Made by a program: the position numbers and the translations under genes. DNA of 64,000 nucleotides, taken from assembly GCA_018223415.1 (NCBI GenBank), contig JAGTTQ010000001.1, positions 1,254,365 to 1,318,364 on the forward strand, given 5' to 3'. The notes below the pieces were generated by a model that was given only the letters and a program-made list of their open reading frames with translations, was not told where the DNA came from and ran no database searches. Source of the stretch: Eubacteriaceae bacterium Marseille-Q4139 (GTDB taxonomy: Bacteria > Bacillota > Clostridia > Lachnospirales > Lachnospiraceae). Below are positions 8,385-16,270 of the stretch, piece by piece (positions within the stretch are counted from its first letter, which is position 1; each line of letters begins with the position of its first letter).

Positions 8385-8412
8385 TTTATCCGTATGTAAT
8401 TTTCCTGGTTTC

Positions 8413-8440
8413 AGTATAGCATGATGATGAAAAAAAGCAA
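8413..8440 (-). promoter_or_regulatory. thiC operon promoter
   Basis: TTGCTT, a 16-base spacer and TATACT preceded by TGC (extended -10). The start of transcription would be near 8406, just before the riboswitch. The -35 overlaps the stem of an upstream terminator hairpin. Confidence 0.65.
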
Positions 8441-8453
8441 GAGAAATCTTGCT
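8430..8453 (-). terminator. Rho-independent terminator upstream of thiC promoter
   Basis: AGCAAGA, a 4-base loop, TCTTGCT, then seven T on the minus strand. No annotated gene ends here. A consensus promoter lies about 60 bases upstream on the same strand, so the pair would define a very short transcript. Confidence 0.6.
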
Positions 8454-8500
8454 GGGCTTTTATCTCCCCAGCGGCGATACTGCTTGATTTCAAAACTTTG

Positions 8501-8543
8501 GAATTATACCCTTTTATCCCCTATTCAGTCAAGGGTATAATTC
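8501..8543. repeat. 13-bp perfect inverted repeat carrying a minus-strand promoter
   Basis: Arms GAATTATACCCTT and AAGGGTATAATTC (8501-8513 and 8531-8543) with a 17-base centre. On the minus strand TTGACT (8532-8527), an 18-base spacer and TATAAT (8508-8503) make a near-consensus promoter inside the repeat. It would drive a transcript that ends at the terminator at 8430-8453. Confidence 0.6.
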
Positions 8544-8551
8544 AGTGCATG

Positions 8552-8600
8552 GAAAATCAATATATTTTTATCGAAAAACAATAAAAATATATTGATTTTC
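8552..8600. repeat. 20-bp perfect inverted repeat overlapping a promoter
   Basis: Arms GAAAATCAATATATTTTTAT and its exact complement (8552-8571 and 8581-8600), 9-base centre. The right arm contains the -35 box of the plus-strand promoter at 8592. Such a long perfect dyad is either an operator for a dimeric/tetrameric regulator, possibly the HTH protein encoded 550 bases downstream, or a strong RNA/DNA hairpin. Confidence 0.65.
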
Positions 8601-8620
8601 GTTTCCGCCTATGCTATGAT
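8592..8620 (+). promoter_or_regulatory. Promoter of the DUF2975/HTH operon
   Basis: TTGATT, 17-base spacer, TATGAT with an upstream TGC (extended -10). Start of transcription near 8627, about 50 bases before the first ATG. The -35 lies in the right arm of a 20-bp inverted repeat, so a bound protein there would block polymerase. Confidence 0.75.
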
Positions 8621-8675
8621 ACACCCAATCCAGGCGGTCACTGCACCGCAATATCCACATGCAAGGAGGAATTTC

Positions 8676-9128
8676 ATGTTCTGGTCTGAAAAACAATCGG
8701 TTGCGCTTACAAAATGCTGTATCTGGCTGTTCATTGCCGGCTACGTTCTCGTCCTTTTCACCTGCCCGTTTTTTGTCCCGGTCTTCGTGCGCTTAAGCTA
8801 CACCGCGGCCGGGAAAGACGTGCGGCTCTTCCTGGCGTCCATCTACGCCTGCGCCGTACCGGTTGGGATTCTCTTGTTCCATTTAAGGAACCTCATTTCC
8901 GCCATCGGGAATGAAGACATTTTCACAGCCGAAAACATCAAAAGGCTCCGGCTCATCTCCTGGATGTGCGGCATCACCGGCATCTTCTGCTTCCTCTCCA
9001 TGATTTACTATCTGTTCTGGGGAATTTTGGGCTGCTGTCTGATCCTCATGTGCCTTTTAATCCGTGTCATAAAAAATGTCTTCGCCCGCGCCAAGGAACT
9101 GAAGGACGAAAACGACTTTACCATATAG
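8676..9128 (+). CDS. DUF2975-type four-helix membrane protein
   Basis: A 150-residue protein with four predicted membrane helices (about 12-34, 52-72, 95-115, 118-138). The order of segments and the NLISAIGNEDIFTAENIKRLR loop between helices 2 and 3 match the DUF2975 family, which is almost always encoded next to a small HTH protein, as here. It likely works with that regulator in membrane-linked signalling; the signal is unknown. The ATG at 8676 follows a perfect AAGGAGGA. The next gene begins 14 bases after its stop. Confidence 0.82.
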   Translation: MFWSEKQSVALTKCCIWLFIAGYVLVLFTCPFFVPVFVRLSYTAAGKDVRLFLASIYACAVPVGILLFHLRNLISAIGNEDIFTAENIKRLRLISWMCGITGIFCFLSMIYYLFWGILGCCLILMCLLIRVIKNVFARAKELKDENDFTI

Positions 9129-9142
9129 AAGGGGGATTTTTC

Positions 9143-9352
9143 ATGCCGATTATCGTAAACCTCGACGTCATGATGGCGAAACGGAAAATTTCCGCCGGCG
9201 AGCTTGCAGAACGGGTGGGGATCACCCCGGCAAACCTCTCCATCCTGAAGAACAACAAGGCAAAGGCCATCCGCTTCTCCACACTGGAAGCCATCTGCCG
9301 CGAGCTTGACTGCCAGCCTGGGGACATTCTTGAATATTCAGAAAAGGAGTGA
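9143..9352 (+). CDS. Small Cro/C1-type HTH regulator
   Basis: A 69-residue DNA-binding protein that is almost entirely a Cro/C1 helix-turn-helix domain (SAGELAERVGITPANLSILKNNKAKAIRF; final LDCQPGDILEY). This is the typical partner of DUF2975 proteins. GGGGG lies seven bases before the ATG. It may bind the long inverted repeat at 8552-8600 to regulate its own operon (inference from position only). Confidence 0.88.
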   Translation: MPIIVNLDVMMAKRKISAGELAERVGITPANLSILKNNKAKAIRFSTLEAICRELDCQPGDILEYSEKE

Positions 9353-9354
9353 CG

Positions 9355-10926
9355 ATGATGGAACATCAAAATGAAATCATGATGCAGCCCGAAATGCCGG
9401 AACCGGCTCTGGCTATGAATCCGGCCGAAACCTCAGGAAAAATAGAAAAAGAAGTGCCGCCGGACCCGGCTGCGCCTCTCTTTGAACGCTTTTCCAAATA
9501 CGGCGCCGGCTGTCTTCTCACAGGCCTCTTTTACGCCTTCTGCTTCTATAAAAACCCAAACGGCATCACATGGCCGTTTTTCCTGGCCGCCGGCTTCGTC
9601 CTCGTTTGTGCCGCCTTCCAAAGCCTGTCTGTTAAAATCAGGAAAGATTCCTGGTTTTTAGCAACGTCCATACTTCTCATCGGCGTCTCCATGTGCCGGA
9701 CAGACAGCCTGTTCCTCCATACCATAAACCGCATCGCCCTGTTCTTCTTGCTGGCCTTTTTCCTTCTCCACCAGCTCTGCGACGACTCCGGCTGGGACAT
9801 CGGGACAGCCATTTCCTCTGCTCTCCGGTATGCAGGCGGACTTTTTCTCCTGCTTCCGGTGCCGTTTTCCCACGGCATCCGCTATTTTAAGACGTCCCGC
9901 CAGGGAAAAAAGGGGCCTTATGCAGCCGCCATCCTCGGCGCGTTTCTCTCCCTGCCCTTTGTGCTCATCGTCGTCTGCCTTCTCGGGGACGCCGACGTTG
10001 TTTTCAATAAGCTCCTCGTGTCTGCCTTAGACGGTGCCGTAAACCCGTCCTCGGTTTCCTCCGTCCTGTTTCAGACCGTGGTTTCCGCAGCCGTCTTTTA
10101 CTGCATCCTGTGCAGCCGCTACAAAATGAAATTCCCGGAAGGCGTCCGTGACCGCCGAAAAGGGAGTCCGGCCTTTGCCTCCGGCTTCCTCTTTACCTTC
10201 GCGGCCGCATATCTTGTCTTTTGCGCCATCCAGGTCGTCTTCCTGTTCCTCCGGAAAGGCACGCTCCCGGACGGCATGACCTATGCGGAGTACGCCCGCC
10301 AGGGCTTTTTCCAGCTCACCTTCGTAATCGCCTTAAACCTGGCCCTCGTCCTCGGCTTTCTCCGCTATTTCCGGCCAGCGCCGTATTTAAAGGCGCTTCT
10401 TACCACCGTCAGCGCCTGCACCTGTGTCATGATCGCCTCCGCCGCCTGCCGGATGCTCCTTTACATCTCGGTTTACCGGCTGACGCTTCTCAGGCTTTTA
10501 GTCCTGTGGTTTTTGGGGACGGCCGCTGTTTTTATGGCAGGCGTTTTCCTGCTCATCCGGAAGGAGCGGTTTCCCCTGTTCCGGTACGGCCTCGTCGTGG
10601 TCTCCGTTTTTTATACGGCTCTGGCCCTTTCCCGGCCCGACGCCGTGATCGCCGCCTACAACCTGACAGCGCCCGGCCATGAAGCCGTCGGCACAAGCGA
10701 TCTGTACTACCTCCAGACACTTTCCCTGGACGCGGCGCCTGCCATGGAAAAGTACCTGAAAGATTCCCCTGAGCTCACGGAATGGTACGGCGGCCGGGAT
10801 GCTTATCTGGCTGAATTTTGCCGGAGAGCCGCAGACGGCGATGGCAATGCCTCCCTGCGTACCTATAATTTCTCCGTCGGGGCAGCTAGGAAAATTTATG
10901 ATGCCCGTTCTGTTGGGCCGGAATAA
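9355..10926 (+). CDS. Polytopic membrane protein, DUF4153/DUF4173 type
   Basis: About 523 residues. A hydrophilic, Pro/Glu-rich N-terminus of some 45 residues is followed by about 12 membrane helices and a soluble C-terminal tail of about 80 residues. The segment YAEYARQGFFQLTFVIALNL is the hallmark of DUF4153 (formerly DUF4173). AAGGAG precedes two adjacent ATG codons (9355 and 9358), either of which may be used. Third gene of the DUF2975-HTH operon. Function is not known for the family; its repeated link with small HTH regulators suggests an envelope or sensing role (inference). Confidence 0.8.
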   Translation: MMEHQNEIMMQPEMPEPALAMNPAETSGKIEKEVPPDPAAPLFERFSKYGAGCLLTGLFYAFCFYKNPNGITWPFFLAAGFVLVCAAFQSLSVKIRKDSWFLATSILLIGVSMCRTDSLFLHTINRIALFFLLAFFLLHQLCDDSGWDIGTAISSALRYAGGLFLLLPVPFSHGIRYFKTSRQGKKGPYAAAILGAFLSLPFVLIVVCLLGDADVVFNKLLVSALDGAVNPSSVSSVLFQTVVSAAVFYCILCSRYKMKFPEGVRDRRKGSPAFASGFLFTFAAAYLVFCAIQVVFLFLRKGTLPDGMTYAEYARQGFFQLTFVIALNLALVLGFLRYFRPAPYLKALLTTVSACTCVMIASAACRMLLYISVYRLTLLRLLVLWFLGTAAVFMAGVFLLIRKERFPLFRYGLVVVSVFYTALALSRPDAVIAAYNLTAPGHEAVGTSDLYYLQTLSLDAAPAMEKYLKDSPELTEWYGGRDAYLAEFCRRAADGDGNASLRTYNFSVGAARKIYDARSVGPE

Positions 10927-10942
10927 ATGCTTTTTGGAATTC

Positions 10943-11000
10943 TGTCAGTTGTATCTGATAAGGTTCCGTATTTTTTAGTTTTGTCAGTTATAACTGATAA
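10943..11000. repeat. Two tandem copies of a TCAGTTATAACTGA-type palindrome
   Basis: Copy 2 (10982-11000) contains the perfect 14-bp palindrome TCAGTTATAACTGA; copy 1 (10943-10961) is TGTCAGTTGTATCTGATAA, differing at two positions. They are direct repeats 39 bp apart, in the gap between two convergent genes. Confidence 0.5.
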
Positions 11001-11005
11001 AATCC

Positions 11006-11039
11006 GCCCGCCGCAGCATCTCCCCTTGCCGCGGCGGGC
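11006..11039. terminator. Bidirectional hairpin between convergent genes
   Basis: GCCCGCCGC and GCGGCGGGC (9 bp perfect) with a 16-base loop. On the minus strand it is followed by GGATTTTATC, on the plus strand by TTCC, so the T-runs are weak. Its place between two convergent genes supports a terminator role. Confidence 0.6.
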
Positions 11040-11054
11040 TTCCTAAACCCATTT

Positions 11055-12710
11055 CTAATTCAACTGCCCATTTAACGTCCGGAACGCGCCGGCCAAATCC
11101 AGCTCGCTTCCATCCGTGTCATAAATCCTGCCTTCCTGCTCATAAGTATAAATCTTCACATCGTCAATGACAACCTCGCCCTTATCCGAGGTGAACGACA
11201 GCACGCAGTCTGCCGTCGATGGGATCGAATAGACGAACCGTGTCGGCCCGCTCACACGAACCACCCGCTCGTAGTCGCCGACCTTTACGGTCATGTCGGC
11301 TCCGGCCTCGCTGTACGCATAAAACTCCACGTAAACCGTATCGTTTCTGTCAAACTTTTTAAGTAACTTCTGGGAAATACTCTCACCGGACGGCAGGGCG
11401 ATGGCCTGCGATCCGTCATGGCTCTCCGCACGCACGCCGGAAGACGCCGTCCACCCTTTTGTCCCCAGGGCAAACTGAGCGTTGTACACGCAGTTGTTTA
11501 CATAATTCCGGTACACCCAGAGGCCGTATCCATTGCTGTAATCCTTGAGGATCGGGGACAGCCCCATGATGTAATCGTCCACCTGGTTCTCCTCGATCTG
11601 GGCATTGTAGGAAAACTCAGCCGTCGTATCCATGTAGAGAAGCTGCTCGATGAACAGCGGCTTCCCACCTGCAATGGCGCTGATGTTCCCAAGATGCGTC
11701 CGCATGGCGGAAAGGGCCTGCTCCGCGGAGATCCGCTCGTAATTGTTGGCCTGGCCCATGGAAACGCTGTACATGATGGCCGAATAAGGCGCGCCCTCAC
11801 AGGCGAACGTCCGCCCATGGGAATAGTAAGTCTGGTTCCCGTCCCCGTCGTAAATCACATCGCCGTCCACGCGCACTTCCATGGAAAGCTCCGGGAACAC
11901 AGCCTGGCTCTCCTTCATGAGATTCATCAGGAACTCATCGTAAAAGTCATAGAAAAGGCTGGCGCTCGGATGCGTCTTATAGGGCAGGTACACCTGGGAA
12001 AAATCGGAAAAACCGGCGCCGTAAGCCTCACTCACCTGCTCAATCGAGTACCGCTCCTCCAGATATTTCGTATAGCCGCAGTCCTTTGCCATCTGAATCC
12101 GCTCCCTGGCAGGAATCTCCCGCTCCAGGCTGTATGTGTAATCCCAGAAGTCCTCCCAGGTAATAAATCCGCCGTAAAAATTCCCATGGGCCGAAGCCGC
12201 CGCGTATAATGTCCGGCAGTAATCCAGCCATGCGGCCCGCGCCCTGCTCTCCGGCTTTAAAATTTCCGTATATCTTGCCGGCACGCCGGAGGTTCCGGCG
12301 TAATCCCAGCAATAGCCCACACGCAGGCTGACCCAAAGGCCGTGCCTTTCGGCGCAGTCCATGATGGCGTCCAGCTTTTTAAACGGATAGTCACTGTACG
12401 CCACGGGATCCGTCTCCGGCTGGAATTCCCGCCACGGAACCACGAGGATGATGCTGTTGAAGCCGTCGGCCGCGATCCGCGCCATGTTGGCTTCCATTTC
12501 GTCGTCCTCGCTGCTCCAGAAGTTGATCGGCCACTGGTCACCGAAATATGTCACAGATTTTAAATATGCCGGCTTTTCGGCTGCCGCCGCAGAAAGCGGG
12601 AGCGCCAGGCAGAACATCAGCATAAAGGCCAGAACCGGGGAGAAAAACCGCAAAAACCGGCCGCGCCGCTCTCCCCCTCTCGTCCTACTCACAGAAATGC
12701 AGAAGCTCAT
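11055..12710 (-). CDS. Secreted TIM-barrel glycoside hydrolase-like protein
   Basis: About 551 residues. A signal peptide (hydrophobic stretch FFSPVLAFMLMFCLALPLSA, cleavage near AAAAE) precedes a (beta/alpha)8-like region. Likely catalytic acids are Glu185 in FITWEDFWDY and Glu354 in PLFIEQLLYMD, an arrangement typical of clan-A glycosidases such as GH5/GH42. Residues from about 415 to the end look like a beta-sandwich, perhaps carbohydrate binding. I cannot name the GH family. The start is uncertain: the frame opens at 12710 inside the nitroreductase gene without a ribosome site; a GTG at 12692 or a TTG nearer the signal peptide are alternatives. No transporter for released sugars is adjacent. 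Confidence 0.65.
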   Translation of the reverse strand: MSFCISVSRTRGGERRGRFLRFFSPVLAFMLMFCLALPLSAAAAEKPAYLKSVTYFGDQWPINFWSSEDDEMEANMARIAADGFNSIILVVPWREFQPETDPVAYSDYPFKKLDAIMDCAERHGLWVSLRVGYCWDYAGTSGVPARYTEILKPESRARAAWLDYCRTLYAAASAHGNFYGGFITWEDFWDYTYSLEREIPARERIQMAKDCGYTKYLEERYSIEQVSEAYGAGFSDFSQVYLPYKTHPSASLFYDFYDEFLMNLMKESQAVFPELSMEVRVDGDVIYDGDGNQTYYSHGRTFACEGAPYSAIMYSVSMGQANNYERISAEQALSAMRTHLGNISAIAGGKPLFIEQLLYMDTTAEFSYNAQIEENQVDDYIMGLSPILKDYSNGYGLWVYRNYVNNCVYNAQFALGTKGWTASSGVRAESHDGSQAIALPSGESISQKLLKKFDRNDTVYVEFYAYSEAGADMTVKVGDYERVVRVSGPTRFVYSIPSTADCVLSFTSDKGEVVIDDVKIYTYEQEGRIYDTDGSELDLAGAFRTLNGQLN

Positions 12711-13230
12711 CGACCGGCTTCCGCTTCGGTGCTTTCGGTTCCTCGTCAGGGTATCCCATGGAAATCAGGCAGACTACCTGCTCATTTTCCGGGATATGGA
12801 GCAGCTTTCCCACCGTCCCGGCATCAAAAATCCCCATGATGACTGTCCCGACGCCGTATTCATGAGCCGCCAGGCAAAAGGTCTGGCAGGCCGCCCCGGC
12901 ATCGAACAGCGCCCAGTTCTCCTTCTGGGCCGTCGTAAACTTTCCTTCCTCCACGGCGCCGCTTTTTCCCTTTACGGACGTGACGGCGACGATCTGCGGC
13001 GCATGCTCGATGGTGCCGGTGTTGTAGGCAAAGCCCATCGTATGATTCCTTGCAATGTCCGTCTTCACCGCGTCGTCCTCCACCACATAATAGCGGACGG
13101 TCTGCGTATTCTTCCAGGACGGCGCATAAGCCGCCGCGGCGGCAATTTTCTCAATCGTCTCCCTCGGTACCTTTTTCTCCTTGAAGCGGCGGATGCTGCG
13201 CCTCGTAAGGACTGCGTCAATCACTTCCAT
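12685..13230 (-). CDS. Nitroreductase-family flavoprotein
   Basis: A 181-residue FMN-dependent oxidoreductase of normal length. The opening MEVIDAVLTRRSIRRFKEKKVP with RRSIRRF (FMN phosphate contact), APSWKNTQ, and GVGTVIMGIFD are typical of the NfsA/FrxA-like superfamily. Such enzymes reduce nitro compounds, quinones or flavins; the exact substrate cannot be read here. AGGAGG precedes the ATG by nine bases. Its 3' end overlaps the open frame of the glycosidase-like gene by 26 bases. Confidence 0.88.
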   Translation of the reverse strand: MEVIDAVLTRRSIRRFKEKKVPRETIEKIAAAAAYAPSWKNTQTVRYYVVEDDAVKTDIARNHTMGFAYNTGTIEHAPQIVAVTSVKGKSGAVEEGKFTTAQKENWALFDAGAACQTFCLAAHEYGVGTVIMGIFDAGTVGKLLHIPENEQVVCLISMGYPDEEPKAPKRKPVDELLHFCE

Positions 13231-13298
13231 GTCTCGTTTCCTCCTGTCTTTGCCGGCCGTCTGGCGGCGTCATTTCTGTCATGCTTTTTTGCGAAACA

Positions 13299-13325
13299 GG
13301 AGCCGCAGCTTTTCACCGCGGCTCC
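13299..13325 (-). terminator. Terminator after the AbgB-like gene
   Basis: GGAGCCGC and GCGGCTCC (8 bp perfect) with an 11-base loop, followed on the minus strand by TGTTTCGC. It lies 20 bases past the amidohydrolase stop. Confidence 0.55.
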
Positions 13326-13344
13326 CCCATTTTATGTACGTTTC

Positions 13345-14790
13345 CTACTTTCCTGCGGAAAGCGCCCTCGGCTTGCAGCCGTCCGGGATCGGGCAGTGGT
13401 AGGTATCACCGTCTAAGGTCTCTTCCATCTCCGCCTTTGCTTCCTCCAGGTATTTCGGCTCCTCAAAGAGGTCTACGGCTGCACCGGCCATGGCCTTTGC
13501 CGCGTAGAGCAGTCCCTTGTGGGCAAGCCCGCTCTTTCCCTGGGTGACAACCTGCCAGGAATGTCCCGGCGTTCCGGCCGCCCATGTGGTGACATACGCC
13601 TGCGCCGTCGGGCAGTTCCAGCTCACATCGCCGACGTCCGTGGAACCGAAGGACATGATGCCCACCGGATCAAACGGAGCCACGAAGCGGTACAGGGATT
13701 CTCCCTTGTGGGCAAGGACTTCCTTCTTCTCTTCCTTTCCAAGGCCTGCGGCCACCTTCTCCAGGGACTCAAACCGGCCCTCGCCGACGCCCTCGCTTAA
13801 GGCCTTCGCCATCTGAAGCTCTTCCTCCGTGTACTCCGGAGCGCCGAGCTCTGTCAAATTGTCCCAGAGCCTCTTTGCAATCACCTTATTGCTCACAAGG
13901 TTGGAACAGCCCTTCACGAAGTCGATTTCCACTCTCGTCTCCGTCATATGGGCAGCACCCTCGGCAATCTTGTTGACGCGCTGGTAGATTTCCTCCACCT
14001 GTTTATTTTTCGGCGCACGGATCAGGTACAAAACTTCCGCATACGGCTGTACCACGTTCGGCGAATATCCGCCTGTATTCGTGATCGCATAGTGGATCCT
14101 CGCCTCGGGAACCACGTGCTCTCTTAAGAACTGCACGCCCATGTTCATCAGCTCCAGGGCATCCAGGGCGCTTCTTCCAAGATGCGGCGCCCCGCCTGCA
14201 TGAGCAGACGTGCCGTAGAATTTATATGCAACCTGATAGTTTGCCAGGGAGCTTCCCGTATCGGCTCTCGTCACATCGCCGGGATGCCAGGTAATCGCGG
14301 CGTCCAGTCCCTCGAACGCGCCGCCCTTTGCCATAAATGCCTTTCCGGAGCCGCCTTCCTCGCCCGGGCAGCCAAAGTAAATGACCGTGCCGGATTTCCC
14401 GCTCTCCTCCAGGTACTTTTTCACGCCGATGGCTGCCGCCAGGGACGCCGTGCCGAGCATGTTGTGGCCGCATCCATGGCCGGAACAGCCGGGATGAACT
14501 GCCTTCTTCTCAAGCGCGCCTGCTTCCTGGTCAAGACCGGAAAGCGCGTCAAACTCACCTAAAAATCCGATCACCGGCTTGCCGGAACCGAACGTCCCCT
14601 TAAAAGCCGTCTCGACTCCAGCCAGGTTTTCTTCAACCTCAAAGCCCTCTTTGCGAAGAACCTCGCAGAGCGTCTTCACAGAATTCACTTCTGTAAACGC
14701 CGTCTCCGCGTAACCCCAGATCTCATCGCTGGCTTCCAAAATTTCAGGAGCCTTTTTGTCAATTTCTTCCCATGCCGTTTTCTTTCCCAT
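13345..14790 (-). CDS. M20-family amidohydrolase, AbgB-like
   Basis: A 481-residue metallopeptidase of the M20 family, closest in layout to AbgB, a subunit of p-aminobenzoyl-glutamate hydrolase. Metal ligand motifs visible: SGHGCGHNMLG (about residue 108), CPGEEGGSGKAFM (catalytic Glu), and WHPGDV; GTSAHAGGAPHLGRSALDA is the dimerisation-domain loop. The ATG at 14790 has AAGGAG seven bases upstream; an ATG six codons earlier overlaps that site and is rejected. It has its own promoter at 14861-14889 and a leader that can fold. A MATE exporter is upstream on the same strand. Substrate may be an N-acyl or aminobenzoyl amino acid (inference). Confidence 0.88.
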   Translation of the reverse strand: MGKKTAWEEIDKKAPEILEASDEIWGYAETAFTEVNSVKTLCEVLRKEGFEVEENLAGVETAFKGTFGSGKPVIGFLGEFDALSGLDQEAGALEKKAVHPGCSGHGCGHNMLGTASLAAAIGVKKYLEESGKSGTVIYFGCPGEEGGSGKAFMAKGGAFEGLDAAITWHPGDVTRADTGSSLANYQVAYKFYGTSAHAGGAPHLGRSALDALELMNMGVQFLREHVVPEARIHYAITNTGGYSPNVVQPYAEVLYLIRAPKNKQVEEIYQRVNKIAEGAAHMTETRVEIDFVKGCSNLVSNKVIAKRLWDNLTELGAPEYTEEELQMAKALSEGVGEGRFESLEKVAAGLGKEEKKEVLAHKGESLYRFVAPFDPVGIMSFGSTDVGDVSWNCPTAQAYVTTWAAGTPGHSWQVVTQGKSGLAHKGLLYAAKAMAGAAVDLFEEPKYLEEAKAEMEETLDGDTYHCPIPDGCKPRALSAGK

Positions 14791-14860
14791 ATCGAGTCTC
14801 CTTTCCATTCGGCTGGGCAGTCCGCTCCCGCCCCCATGGCAGGAGAACGCGCCCAGTTCG

Positions 14861-14889
14861 ATTATACTACTTAATCATGCCCGCCGCAA
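14861..14889 (-). promoter_or_regulatory. Promoter of the AbgB-like gene
   Basis: TTGCGG, 17-base spacer, TATAAT. The leader of about 65 bases that follows can fold: CTGGGC near its start pairs with GCCCAG just before the ribosome site, which may modulate translation. Confidence 0.6.
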
Positions 14890-14914
14890 CAAATTTGTCG
14901 GCCGCAGCCGGTTT

Positions 14915-16255
14915 CTAAATACTCTTGATCCATTTGCCGCTTTTCAGCCGGAACACGCACCAGACCGCCTTAATCACCTGGTCAAGCTTCAGGCACACAT
15001 AAATCCAGAAGGGTTCAAAATGCCAGACTAGCCCGGCCATGGCGCCGAGGGGGATGCTGACGACCCAGAGAAACAGGATGTCGGCAACCATCAAAAACTT
15101 CGTGTCCCCGCCGCCTCTTAAAACGCCCTTTGTCATGATGCTGTTGGCGCTCTGGAAAATTACGATGAAGGCCACGGCCTCCATGAGCTGCATGGCGATG
15201 CCGGCCGTCTCCTCCGTAATCCGGTAATAGGAAATCACCGGCGCGCCGATGGCCGCGATAATGCCGCCGGCCACGATTCCGATGCCGACGCCCAAAAGCA
15301 GGAAGGTGTAGCCCTGATCCTGCGCCCGTTTCCTGTCGCCGGTTCCCAGGGTATGCCCAACGACGATGCAGCTCGCCTGGCTGATGCCCTGGATGAATAC
15401 GGTGGAAAGCTGCTGGGTCACGGCCGTGATGGCGTTTGCCGAAACGAACTGGGCGCCGATGTGGCCCATAACCATGGCGACGGCGCTGTTTCCCAGGGCC
15501 AGAAGCGAATCGCTCACCAGGACGGGAATACTGATATTCAAGTATTCGCCCACCAGATCCCGGCAGCTTCCAAACAGGTCACGGAACCGGTAGCCGATGT
15601 TCTGATCCTTCAGGAACGTGTAGCCCACCACCATGGAAAACTCGATGATCCTGGCGATCAGCGTTCCTAACGCCGCTCCGGCCACTTCCATCCGCGGCGC
15701 GCCGAACTTGCCGAAAATGAACATGTAGTTAAAAAAGATATTCCCGAAAAAGGCTACGATGGACGCCATGAGCGGCACCGTCGCCCGCCCCACCGACCGG
15801 AGCACCAGCGACAGCGTCAGGGAAATCCCCAGGAAATAGTATGACAGGATCGACCACTCAAAATATCTGGTTCCCTCGTAGATAATCGCCTCATCTGCCG
15901 TAAACAGCCGCATGATCGCGCCGGGGATAAGAAGCGTGGCCGCCGCGAACATGGTGGCGAAAACGACGCTTAACCTCAGCATGATTGTGACCGTCTTTTT
16001 TAAGGACACGAGATCCTGTTTCCCCCAAAACCGCGACGTCAGCACGTTGGCGCCCATCCCGATTCCCATGCAGCAGACCTGGTAAATGGAAATAAACTGG
16101 TTTGCCAGCGACGAGGCGCTGAGAGCCGTCTCCCCCATGGTGCCTAACATGATCGTGTCCATCATGTTGACGCCGATGGTAATCAGACTCTGCATGGCGA
16201 TGGGCACCGCAATGGACGCCGATTTCACATAAAAATCCTTTTCCCGGACTATCAT
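14915..16255 (-). CDS. MATE-family multidrug/metabolite exporter
   Basis: A 446-residue membrane protein with 12 predicted helices in two six-helix halves, the usual MATE size. The N-terminal IAVPIAMQSLITIGVNMMDTIMLGTMGETALSAS (written here as two adjoining family blocks, IAVPIAMQSL and MMDTIMLG) is diagnostic. MATE proteins expel cationic compounds or metabolites using a Na+ or H+ gradient. The gene starts 15 bases after the glycerate kinase stop with a GGGGGA ribosome site, so it is probably co-transcribed with it. The substrate is not readable. Confidence 0.92.
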   Translation of the reverse strand: MIVREKDFYVKSASIAVPIAMQSLITIGVNMMDTIMLGTMGETALSASSLANQFISIYQVCCMGIGMGANVLTSRFWGKQDLVSLKKTVTIMLRLSVVFATMFAAATLLIPGAIMRLFTADEAIIYEGTRYFEWSILSYYFLGISLTLSLVLRSVGRATVPLMASIVAFFGNIFFNYMFIFGKFGAPRMEVAGAALGTLIARIIEFSMVVGYTFLKDQNIGYRFRDLFGSCRDLVGEYLNISIPVLVSDSLLALGNSAVAMVMGHIGAQFVSANAITAVTQQLSTVFIQGISQASCIVVGHTLGTGDRKRAQDQGYTFLLLGVGIGIVAGGIIAAIGAPVISYYRITEETAGIAMQLMEAVAFIVIFQSANSIMTKGVLRGGGDTKFLMVADILFLWVVSIPLGAMAGLVWHFEPFWIYVCLKLDQVIKAVWCVFRLKSGKWIKSI

Positions 16256-16270
16256 TTTTCCTATCCCCCG

